Both the position numbers and the translations under genes were made by a program. This document shows, in pieces, positions 6,965 through 14,113 of a stretch of 14,113 nt of DNA (its first letter is position 1; each line of letters opens with the position of its first letter). Location of the stretch: NCBI GenBank assembly GCA_948566455.1, contig CAOYQO010000041.1:1-14113 (forward strand), given 5' to 3'. The stretch comes from an uncultured Phocaeicola sp. Lineage in GTDB: Bacteria > Bacteroidota > Bacteroidia > Bacteroidales > Bacteroidaceae. The notes beneath the pieces were generated by a model. That model was not told where the DNA came from. It worked only from the letters and a program-made list of their open reading frames with translations, and searched no databases.

Positions 6965-7288
6965 TGCTCCTGATGCTTTCCAAAGGATCATAATGCTCCA
7001 GGTATCATGTCCTTATCCATGAAACATGATCATTATCTGCATAACTTCTGCTTTAGATATCTTGTAACTGCCATATTAAATTATTGCCATGGACCATGTC
7101 AAGTCAGAGCATGGTACAATGGGCAACACAAAAATACAACTCTCATATTTGCTCAATCCAAACTTTATTGCGTTATTTGCGTTACATGTTTTATGTAACA
7201 TAAAAACAGCAATGAAGAATATTCCTACTAATCCATTTTTAATAACCGGTTACCAAGGACCCGACTATTTCTGTGACCGCGAAAATGC
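6965..7288. other. Gene-free region between convergent genes, with small inverted repeats
   Basis: No convincing gene. It contains ATCATGT/ACATGAT (7004-7010 and 7024-7030); overlapping, mutually exclusive stems GTTACAT/ATGTAAC (7181-7187 with 7193-7199) and TTTTATG/CATAAAA (7189-7195 with 7199-7205); and a 10-bp palindrome TAACCGGTTA at 7243-7252. A minus-strand -7-like box TATTTTTG (7136-7129) has a TTTG 22 bp upstream (7162-7159). A 63-codon ORF at 7007-7198 on the plus strand has no family resemblance or promoter. No clear terminator for the leftward gene ending at 7289 is seen. Confidence 0.5.
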
Positions 7289-7936
7289 TTAGTGTGAAAT
7301 AGAAACTTGAAAGAGCTTGAACACCTGATCCACAGAACCGAAATCTATCTTATTTTCTTCGATGTATCGGTTCCATCGGACTTGTTGTTTTTTAGGGAAA
7401 AGCTTTAAAAAACTCTTCTTGTTATAAAAGCGTTTCGTTTTTTTACCTACACCAACTTCGTAGGTTTTATTAATTCCGGTAACGATACGTTGGGCGTCCT
7501 GTATGCCACCGGACAACCCTGTACCTGTTAATCCTGAATAGTTATCCACGGAAGCCGTTTGTGTAGTTCCTCCATACGAAATCTTTTTGGGGGCTCTTCG
7601 TGTATCACCTGTATAGATTACATTGAATTTGGGCTGAGCTTGGATTACCTCTACCGCTTCTTGCTTTCCTATCAAGAAACTTCTGTTGCCTATGCGAAGC
7701 ACCGCTATCAATTCCGGATCAGAAAACTCCTTTTCTTGTTGTTCCGGATCTTTAAAGACATAATGCTTCTTTATCAGGTCATAATTAACCGGAGCCGTAA
7801 ACTGTCTTCCATCTTTATATACAATCAAGCAATCTTGAAATTCATCAAACAGATAAGAGGAATTGTCCTTAGTATTTTGCGCAAACAGACCCACACAGAA
7901 TATCCATATCCCTAACCAACATAAAATCAGTCTCAT
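7289..7936 (-). CDS. Secreted protein of unknown function
   Basis: I do not recognise a named family. The 215 residues begin with a Sec signal peptide (hydrophobic about 3-18, likely cleavage after Ala19 in GLFAQ) and no lipobox, so the mature protein is probably periplasmic. The first half is predicted beta-rich (YKDGRQFTAPVNYDL near 40-54, then RIGNRSFLIG, 81-90). A Gly/Ser/Thr-rich low-complexity linker spans about 121-146. The C-terminus is basic and helical, with KKSFLKLFPKKQQ (173-185) and YIEENKIDF (191-199), a pattern I recall at the C-termini of other small Bacteroidales envelope proteins. It lies on the susC-susD strand, 84 bp after the small lipoprotein gene, with a hairpin between them and no visible promoter of its own. 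It may therefore be expressed by readthrough of that operon. Real gene likely; function unknown. Confidence 0.75.
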   Translation of the reverse strand: MRLILCWLGIWIFCVGLFAQNTKDNSSYLFDEFQDCLIVYKDGRQFTAPVNYDLIKKHYVFKDPEQQEKEFSDPELIAVLRIGNRSFLIGKQEAVEVIQAQPKFNVIYTGDTRRAPKKISYGGTTQTASVDNYSGLTGTGLSGGIQDAQRIVTGINKTYEVGVGKKTKRFYNKKSFLKLFPKKQQVRWNRYIEENKIDFGSVDQVFKLFQVSISH

Positions 7937-7963
7937 ATATTTTCAGTTAATTGTTTATCTCAA

Positions 7964-7992
7964 GAAAGGGTGAGCCTGAAGCCCACCCTTTC
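7964..7992 (-). terminator. Hairpin after the susC-susD-lipoprotein genes (terminator or attenuator)
   Basis: GAAAGGGTG (7964-7972) pairs perfectly with CACCCTTTC (7984-7992), with an inner GC/GC pair around a short loop. On the leftward transcript it comes 28 nt after the lipoprotein stop codon and 27 nt before the next ATG. The tail is TTGAGAT, with no real U-tract, so it may be a partial terminator or an RNA-stability element. Confidence 0.55.
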
Positions 7993-8020
7993 ATTTATTA
8001 TAAAAAAGAATTCACCTGCG

Positions 8021-8746
8021 TTACGGAAGGAAAGTAACACGTACTTCATACATACGCTGATGTTGCTCCACTCCAGCAGGGCGATGAGCGATATTCTTCA
8101 CCAGATAACGACGAGGCTTGGTAAAATCTCCCGGCATACCCAATTTAGGAGAGTCACCTACGGGTTCTACCGTACAGACAGAATAGCTTACCAGATAAAG
8201 TTCACCTATGATTTCATTCTTTCTAACAGGAAGAACTACATATTGTGAACGGTTATCAACAGGATTCACCAATTCAAAGTCACCGGAGAACTTGCTGCCA
8301 TCAAACAAGAACCCCTTGTTAGCTGTCGAATATTGTACATCCGAAGCGGCATATACGTTTAATACATACACCTTGCCATCAGGCGCACTGCTATCGGATT
8401 CTATTGTTTCCGAACCTTCCACTTTTATTGATTCTCCGGCAGCCACAACTTTCCCATCCGGCATGGTATAGGGAGCCCCCGTTCTGTTAACCCACGTAAA
8501 AACGTCAGAACTTCCAATCAAACGAGTATCAATATAATTGTCCACCCATTTGTTCCAGTTAACTGCATAAATCTTGTCATTAAACAATTCCCGGGCTTTT
8601 AACTCGATTTTGCTTACCCCTACTTCTGAATAAACAGATTCCGGTGCCTCTTCATAAGTCAATCCGGCAGTACAACTAGAAATAACTGATGCACTGCACA
8701 ACACAGCTGCACCTATACATATTTTATTTAGCAATTTATTCATCAT
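8021..8746 (-). CDS. SusCD-associated small lipoprotein, function unknown
   Basis: A 241-residue lipoprotein with signal peptide and lipobox VISSC (Cys25). The mature part starts TAGLTYEEAPES, then appears mostly beta (alternating hydrophobic residues, for example KVYVLNVYAA and SQYVVLPV), ending YEVRVTFLP. I do not recognise a catalytic motif or named domain. Its place as third gene after susC and susD, with only 12 bp between the susD stop and its ATG, is where surface glycan-binding proteins (SusE/SusF-like or SGBPs) usually lie. Those are often larger and multi-domain. A glycan-binding or transporter-accessory role at the outer membrane is inferred from position only. Start chosen at the first of two adjacent ATGs (MMNK). 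Hairpin 7964-7992 follows. Confidence 0.85.
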   Translation of the reverse strand: MMNKLLNKICIGAAVLCSASVISSCTAGLTYEEAPESVYSEVGVSKIELKARELFNDKIYAVNWNKWVDNYIDTRLIGSSDVFTWVNRTGAPYTMPDGKVVAAGESIKVEGSETIESDSSAPDGKVYVLNVYAASDVQYSTANKGFLFDGSKFSGDFELVNPVDNRSQYVVLPVRKNEIIGELYLVSYSVCTVEPVGDSPKLGMPGDFTKPRRYLVKNIAHRPAGVEQHQRMYEVRVTFLP

Positions 8747-8758
8747 AACTATCTTTTT

Positions 8759-10744
8759 TTAATTGTTATAGTTGAAGTTTTTCCATCCCGGATTCTGTTG
8801 CAATTGTGTATAGTCTCTCAACATGGACTGTGAAAATGGTACAAAGTAGTATCTTGCATCATCAAACTTTCTTTCATAATAAGAATACGGCATCTCAAAA
8901 GTCTGGAATTTAGGAGTAAAATATCCTTCACCACCCGGCTCTACAGGATAACCATTCTCACCAGCCTTTTCGCTTTCCATACCTTTACGGAAAATCCATA
9001 ATCCTCTGGAAGGAGTATTCAACTCTTCAATAGTCGTTTTGCCTTCTGCTTCCCCCCAACGCAATAAATCGAAATAACGGAAGCCCGGACATTCAAATGC
9101 AAATTCCAAACGACGTTGCAGTTTCATTTCATTCCACAAATCATTGCCGTCATAATTAGGCAATCCGGCACGATTACGGATTTCATTGATATAGCCTGCC
9201 GCATCGGTCTTGCCTAGTTTAATACTTGCCTCGGCACAATTCAGCAACACTTCCGCATACCGTACATTGAAATAGCAAGTCTGACGCTGGGTGTCAAAAT
9301 CCAAAGTCCCGTCCGTATTGATTTTATTAAACTGAGAGTACTTCCTTGAATAATAACCAGTTATTGTTTGTGCGGAAGCTCTGTTGATTGGTGCGGAATT
9401 TAAATTTTCCATCACTCTATACCCAGAATGTAAAGCACTGTATTTTAAGGTCTTTTCATCTAGTGTAGTATTGTCAATCCAAGTTTGAATAATATAACGT
9501 TCTTCTTCCGGTCCCATATATGCTCCATCGTAAGTAACTGTGGAATAGAAGCGGCTATCGCGATTCTTGAACATATCGCGATAATTAGCAGATTCTCCTT
9601 CTAATTCTCCTTCTGCATTTCTATGGATTCCCATGGCTTTTGCCTGTGAAGTTTCCCACCAATTTTTCCATTTGCCATCAGCGTCATCTTTCTGTAAATA
9701 ACAGTCTACCAAATCCTGTGTAGGAAATAAACCTGAACGACGCCCGTAAGAATAAGTCGCATCTTCGGTTGCTCCATAATAATTCCCGTCAGGTCCGTTC
9801 TTTGCAGTTGGATTGAAACCACTACGTTGGTTTTCTTTAAACATGACCGGCCAAATTGACTCAACGCTTGTATGTGACTCTGTTTTTGTGAACAGATCCT
9901 CATAATTCGGTTCCAAACTGTACTTGCCTATCAATCCTTTAGCTGCATTATAAGCCAATTCATAATAATGATTTGCATTCTTCTCAAACTTGAACAAGCC
10001 TTCAGCATCATCCGAATATAGACCTTTGGCTGAAGCATCGGCCGCATTGGCTGCATATAAAGCCACGCGAGAGATGTATGCGTTAGCTACATCTTCATTT
10101 ACCATACCAAGCGTATGCGTTCCACCATAAGCTTTAAAATAATCTACGGATTTCTGCAAATCGTCTAGAATATTGTCGAAAATAGTTTCGCGTTTAGTAC
10201 GAGGCAAATAGGTTTCATCTTCAATCGTTAACGCTTTGTCTACATAAGGAACGCTTCCCCAAAACTTTTCCATGTCAAAATAAATAAAAGCACGGAAAAA
10301 GTAACATTCACCCAAGAATTGGTTCTTCTGAGCCTCTGTCAATATGCTGCTGGAAGAAATTTTTTCAATTCCAAGATTTACAGCACGAATGTTTTTATAA
10401 GCTCCACTCCATGGGGCGCTGAAACAAGTGATACCATTATTTTCATCATAAGTACGTTTGTTAAAATTGTACTGTCGATACGTATCCCAGTCCTGTTCAT
10501 AGTTTCCCTGACAGTTATCTGACCACTGTTCTGACTGGAAGGTGTCACCAGATGCCGATTGGGATATGAAATAGAAATTGTTCACATAAGAACGAGCCAA
10601 TTGAGGATTTTCCCAAAAGCGTTCTTCATCCACTTTTGTTGTAGGTTCTATTCCTAACGGATCACATGCAGTTGTTACTCCCATCATCGAAGAAAGAAAT
10701 AACCCGGCCAGAATATATTTAGTTGTTTTATTTTTACGTTTCAT
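8759..10744 (-). CDS. SusD/RagB family outer-membrane lipoprotein
   Basis: Surface lipoprotein that binds oligosaccharide and closes over its SusC partner during import. From the ATG at 10744 it has 661 residues, with a lipoprotein signal ending at Cys27 (TTAC). Family features are the N-terminal SusD-like domain, including the helical FLGECYFFRAFIYFDMEKFWGSVPY stretch split across two TPR-like helices. The C-terminal RagB/SusD domain has EIRNRAGLPNY, LQRRLEFAFECPGFRYFDLLRWGEAE and the terminal QNPGW. SusD proteins are usually about 500-650 residues, so this is at the long end. An in-frame TTG at 10753 would add three residues, but the ATG is preferred. It begins 12 bp after the susC stop, so the two are surely co-transcribed. 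Ligand not readable from sequence; the neighbouring GH92 suggests a mannose-containing glycan. Confidence 0.95.
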   Translation of the reverse strand: MKRKNKTTKYILAGLFLSSMMGVTTACDPLGIEPTTKVDEERFWENPQLARSYVNNFYFISQSASGDTFQSEQWSDNCQGNYEQDWDTYRQYNFNKRTYDENNGITCFSAPWSGAYKNIRAVNLGIEKISSSSILTEAQKNQFLGECYFFRAFIYFDMEKFWGSVPYVDKALTIEDETYLPRTKRETIFDNILDDLQKSVDYFKAYGGTHTLGMVNEDVANAYISRVALYAANAADASAKGLYSDDAEGLFKFEKNANHYYELAYNAAKGLIGKYSLEPNYEDLFTKTESHTSVESIWPVMFKENQRSGFNPTAKNGPDGNYYGATEDATYSYGRRSGLFPTQDLVDCYLQKDDADGKWKNWWETSQAKAMGIHRNAEGELEGESANYRDMFKNRDSRFYSTVTYDGAYMGPEEERYIIQTWIDNTTLDEKTLKYSALHSGYRVMENLNSAPINRASAQTITGYYSRKYSQFNKINTDGTLDFDTQRQTCYFNVRYAEVLLNCAEASIKLGKTDAAGYINEIRNRAGLPNYDGNDLWNEMKLQRRLEFAFECPGFRYFDLLRWGEAEGKTTIEELNTPSRGLWIFRKGMESEKAGENGYPVEPGGEGYFTPKFQTFEMPYSYYERKFDDARYYFVPFSQSMLRDYTQLQQNPGWKNFNYNN

Positions 10745-10756
10745 ATTAACCAAGTT

Positions 10757-13700
10757 TTATAAAGTTACTGTTACGCCCAAAGTATAAGAACGCTGGGTAG
10801 GATAGCTTCCCAAAGTACCATTGTTATTATAGATAGAAGCACCTGTAGTAATGAATTCGGGATCCTGCAAATCTTTCAGTGGATAAGATTTTTTAGTCCA
10901 AGTAAATGCGTTAGTCACAACGAAACTTAAATCCAATCCTTGAATAACTGGTAGATTTTTCAAAACCGAACGTTTTAAGTCATAACGTAAACTGATATTT
11001 TTCAGTTTCAGGTAAGAGGCATCAAAAGACCAGATGTCAATGTAACTATATCCAAATCCATTGCCTTCAGGAACCGGAGTTGGAAGAGCGGCGTCTACAT
11101 CAGGGTTGCTCGGTGTATATGCATTCTGGAACGCGTATTGTCCGTAATTCCACATATAGCTTTGTTGGCTGCGGAGCGGAGAAGGCATAGCTCCCCTTGC
11201 ACCGGTTGCTCCTTGGAAGAACAGTTCCAGATCGAATCCGTTCCAGTCGGCTCCTAAAGTTACACCAAATTGAGTATGTGGAGTAGACCCTTCCGCATTG
11301 AACACATAGTAATCATTTACACGACCATCACCATTTAAGTCCACCAAAGCCGGAGTTCCCAAAGTCATATTATTGTTAGCGTGTAATAAGGAATTATACA
11401 TTTTTTGCCATGACCCGTGTAATCCATTGGTCTTCAACCCATAAGGATATGTTATAGATTCTCCGTTTGTTACATAAGGACGTTTGCCGATATTGTCGAA
11501 TGTCGGAGTCCACCAGTCCGAATCAGAGCTGCTATGGCGAGTCACCCGTTCATCCCAATAAGAATAGTTTACCCCTACACGATAACCGACTTTGCCAATC
11601 TTGTCTTGCCAGTTCAACGAAACTTCGAAACCTCCTTTTCGTGAAGTAGTGTACGGAGCATTAATTTTCGGAGTGTTCGGCATACCTAAAATATCTACCC
11701 GAATCATATCATCAGTCATGTCCATCACATCTCCTTTGTTCAAATATAAAAACGTATCGAATGATCCTGTCAAGCGGTCTTTCAAAAAGCCGAAATCCAG
11801 ACCAATACCATACTGCTTACTGCTGGACCATTGTAAATTGTTTGCTACATCAGACTCGTACCATCCTACATTAGAAGCCATATTTTCTCCAAACAATATG
11901 CGGTTTGAACTCTGCGCATATTGGGTAAGGAAAGAAAATGGACTTCCCACTTCATTACCTACCAATCCAAATCCGCCACGTAATTTTATCATATTAACAA
12001 TGTTCGGATTCACCAAATTCTTGAACCAAACTTCATCGGACATCACCCAACCCAATGAGAAAGCCTGAAAATATCCCCAACGTTTATCCGGGCTATAACT
12101 CAAAGAACCATTGTAGTTAGCACTGTATTGGAACAGGTACTTATTGTCATAGTCGTAAGTAAAACGCCCGATGTAAGAAGCAGAACCCCATTCTTCAGCA
12201 GAGCCACCGGCAGAAACTAATGTACCGCCTAGATCAAGCTGCGGAGCCAAAGTGGTAGGATAGCCTTTTTTCTTTGCATCCGTCCAATTGCTCTTTCTTA
12301 CCTGACTTTGATAGTTCACCATAGCAGATAGATTATGCTTTCCGAAAGAACGGGTATAATCAATCTGGAAAATGCCGGTCAACAACTTATACTTATTCCA
12401 TTTTTCATATAAGTTGGCGTTTTCAGGATTATAGGAAGAAACGGCAGTAGCATACGGATTGTCATAAACGCCTTCCTGATCATGGTTAAAATGACGCTGA
12501 TGATAATAAGAAGTAGTGAAGTTCAAGCTAGCCTGTGCAGACAAGCCTTCCACCCAAGGCACACTCCATTTCAAAGCTGCATTCATCTGGAAGCGATAAG
12601 ATTCTGTATTGTTGAAACCGTTGTTCAACTGCGCCTCCACAGATCCCTTTCTTGGCAGTCCGGTACTCCAGGCAGCCGGCCTCTTAGGCATCCAGTCACC
12701 ATACATGGCATTGTTGAACACACCTTCACCATCGGCAGGTTTATTGTTGTTAGAAGTATTACCGTTCAAGTTGAAAGTAAATTTCAAACTCTTGTCGCTC
12801 AACAACATGGCGTCTGTGTTCAAAATCATGTTCACCTGTTCGTATGAATATTTATCATTGACACCATTTTGCTTCATATATCCCAAACTTGAATAATATT
12901 TGATACGTTCGCCACCACCACGCAGGCTGACATTAGTTTGATACATTGGCTGTGTATGATCAAACATATCCCATGGGTCGTAAGAAGAATAGTAGTCCTG
13001 GATATTTTTACCTTGTGTCTTTAACGGATCGAACAAGTCGTTGATGTCTTGCAAAGAATACCCTAAATTATATCTTTCGTTCACCAGGTTACGGATTTCT
13101 TCAAATCCGTATCCTTTCTGCCACAGATCGCCCATATAATATTTAGAAAGTTCTGTATCATTAAAAGTCGGACTCTCCTGGAAACTTGCCAATTCCGCTT
13201 CATTACGTGCCAATGCATACTCGTAACTACTCAATCCTTTGGGACGATAAGCAGGAGTCATGATAGACACTTTTTGGTTTAAAGTAATGGTAGGCGCGCC
13301 TTCCTGTCCACGCTTGGTAGCAATCACTACTACACCATTAGCGGCACGCGGACCATATACGGCAGTTGCAGCAGCGTCTTTCAAGATTGACATGGAAGCG
13401 ATATCATCCGGACGCAAGCGGTTGAAAAACTCATTACCTTGCCCCGAATCCATCACGACATCGTCAATGACATACAAGATATTTTCACCGCCTCGAATCC
13501 AAATTCTGGCGTTTTCACCCGGCGCACCGGAAGCCTGTTGAGTTACCACACCGGTAACACGTCCTCCCAACCCTTCGGACATAGAAGCAACCGGTAACTT
13601 TGCCAATTCGGACATCTTTACGGTAGCGGCAGATGCAGTCATTGTTTTGGCTTTCTGAACACCACCATAACCTACTACAACCACTTCTTGAAGAGTTTGT

Positions 13701-14041
13701 GAATCTTCTTGAAGAATAATTTTTAAAGATTCTCCTTTAAATTTAATCTCTTGGGTAAGATATCCCACAAAGGAAACTTGGATAACATCTCCTTGTTTAA
13801 CACCTGACAAGGAAAAGTCACCATCAATACCGGTAATAGTACCATTGGTCGTACCTTTCACTACTACAGACGCACCGATAACGGTTTCACCTGTAGCATC
13901 TACTACGACTCCCTTACACGTCCCTGTCTGTTGTGTGATTTTCACATCGGTAACGCCGGGATTGGCGACCGCGTATGCTGATCCTGTAGAGGCACCCATT
14001 AGGAACAGCAACATACTGACTGATTTTAGTCGTTTTAACAT
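10757..14041 (-). CDS. SusC/RagA family TonB-dependent outer-membrane transporter
   Basis: TonB-dependent porin that imports oligosaccharides with SusD. The 1094 residues comprise a signal peptide (about 1-24); a carboxypeptidase-D-like regulatory domain (about 42-112, GVVVDATGETVIGASV through SFVGY); a TonB box, EVVVVGYG (119-126); a plug (about 127-245, with RGGENILYVIDD and AVYGPRAANGVVVIATKRG); then a 22-strand-type beta barrel to the C-terminal SYTLGVTVTL. A DLNGDGRVND loop near 900-907 resembles a calcium-binding motif common in SusC barrels. No STN domain precedes the regulatory domain, so it is not of the ECF-sigma/anti-sigma signalling type. First gene of the operon with susD and a small lipoprotein. 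A nine-A tract lies just upstream of the ATG; the promoter is probably beyond the window. Confidence 0.96.
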   Translation of the reverse strand: MLKRLKSVSMLLFLMGASTGSAYAVANPGVTDVKITQQTGTCKGVVVDATGETVIGASVVVKGTTNGTITGIDGDFSLSGVKQGDVIQVSFVGYLTQEIKFKGESLKIILQEDSQTLQEVVVVGYGGVQKAKTMTASAATVKMSELAKLPVASMSEGLGGRVTGVVTQQASGAPGENARIWIRGGENILYVIDDVVMDSGQGNEFFNRLRPDDIASMSILKDAAATAVYGPRAANGVVVIATKRGQEGAPTITLNQKVSIMTPAYRPKGLSSYEYALARNEAELASFQESPTFNDTELSKYYMGDLWQKGYGFEEIRNLVNERYNLGYSLQDINDLFDPLKTQGKNIQDYYSSYDPWDMFDHTQPMYQTNVSLRGGGERIKYYSSLGYMKQNGVNDKYSYEQVNMILNTDAMLLSDKSLKFTFNLNGNTSNNNKPADGEGVFNNAMYGDWMPKRPAAWSTGLPRKGSVEAQLNNGFNNTESYRFQMNAALKWSVPWVEGLSAQASLNFTTSYYHQRHFNHDQEGVYDNPYATAVSSYNPENANLYEKWNKYKLLTGIFQIDYTRSFGKHNLSAMVNYQSQVRKSNWTDAKKKGYPTTLAPQLDLGGTLVSAGGSAEEWGSASYIGRFTYDYDNKYLFQYSANYNGSLSYSPDKRWGYFQAFSLGWVMSDEVWFKNLVNPNIVNMIKLRGGFGLVGNEVGSPFSFLTQYAQSSNRILFGENMASNVGWYESDVANNLQWSSSKQYGIGLDFGFLKDRLTGSFDTFLYLNKGDVMDMTDDMIRVDILGMPNTPKINAPYTTSRKGGFEVSLNWQDKIGKVGYRVGVNYSYWDERVTRHSSSDSDWWTPTFDNIGKRPYVTNGESITYPYGLKTNGLHGSWQKMYNSLLHANNNMTLGTPALVDLNGDGRVNDYYVFNAEGSTPHTQFGVTLGADWNGFDLELFFQGATGARGAMPSPLRSQQSYMWNYGQYAFQNAYTPSNPDVDAALPTPVPEGNGFGYSYIDIWSFDASYLKLKNISLRYDLKRSVLKNLPVIQGLDLSFVVTNAFTWTKKSYPLKDLQDPEFITTGASIYNNNGTLGSYPTQRSYTLGVTVTL

Positions 14042-14113
14042 AGCTGTGATTTTTTTTTAGTTTATTGAAAATCAAGTAATTCCGTTTCCTTAGTTCCTTC
14101 AGAACTATGTTTT
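14042..14113 (-). promoter_or_regulatory. 5' leader of the susC operon (partial)
   Basis: The 72 bases before the susC ATG contain an A9 run on the coding strand (14058-14050) and a small perfect stem, TAGTTC/GAACTA (14091-14096 with 14102-14107, loop of five). No TAnnTTTG box is seen, so the transcript probably starts to the right of the window and this is an untranslated leader. A-rich sequence just before the start codon is typical of well-translated Bacteroides genes. Confidence 0.4.

Noticed and set aside
7007..7198. 63-codon plus-strand ORF in the gap after GH92
   Set aside because: It has no recognisable domain, no convincing promoter, and codon content like non-coding A/T-rich DNA.
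10745..10753. TTG start giving SusD three extra residues
   Set aside because: The ATG at 10744 is better placed and gives a normal lipoprotein signal beginning MKRKN.

Overview
The window looks like chromosomal DNA from a gut Bacteroidales, most likely Bacteroides or Phocaeicola. This rests on three things: a SusC/SusD outer-membrane pair, an N-succinylornithine-type carbamoyltransferase (the arginine route characterised in Bacteroides fragilis), and promoter elements of the Bacteroides form TTTG-N(about 20)-TAnnTTTG instead of sigma70 boxes. Species cannot be fixed from the sequence alone. Every main gene is intact.

Left part (1-3559). A minus-strand operon, proB-proA-argF', with gaps of 37 and 19 bp, joins the first two steps of proline synthesis to the carbamoyl-transfer step of arginine synthesis. 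Both pathways start from glutamate. Downstream of argF' (76-161) is a symmetric array of four TCACNNNNGTGA palindromes spaced exactly 22 bp apart. No recognised feature explains it.

Middle (3560-4703). A divergent promoter region serves proB to the left and a Cof-type HAD phosphatase to the right. The gap after the phosphatase holds a perfect leftward Bacteroides -7 box followed by a tiny hydrophobic ORF. It may be a small-peptide or antisense transcript, but this is unproven.

Right part (4704-14113). This resembles a small polysaccharide-utilisation locus. A GH92 alpha-mannosidase lipoprotein on the plus strand ends in a strong intrinsic terminator. Convergent to it is a minus-strand operon of susC, susD and a small unknown lipoprotein, with 12-bp gaps. 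After a hairpin comes a 215-residue secreted protein of unknown function. The inferred role is capture and import of a mannose-containing glycan (N-glycan or mannan), with terminal alpha-mannose trimmed by the GH92 enzyme. No regulator (hybrid two-component system, SusR or ECF sigma/anti-sigma) lies inside the window, and the SusC lacks an STN signalling domain. The susC promoter lies beyond the right edge. I saw no tRNA, rRNA, mobile element or CRISPR array.
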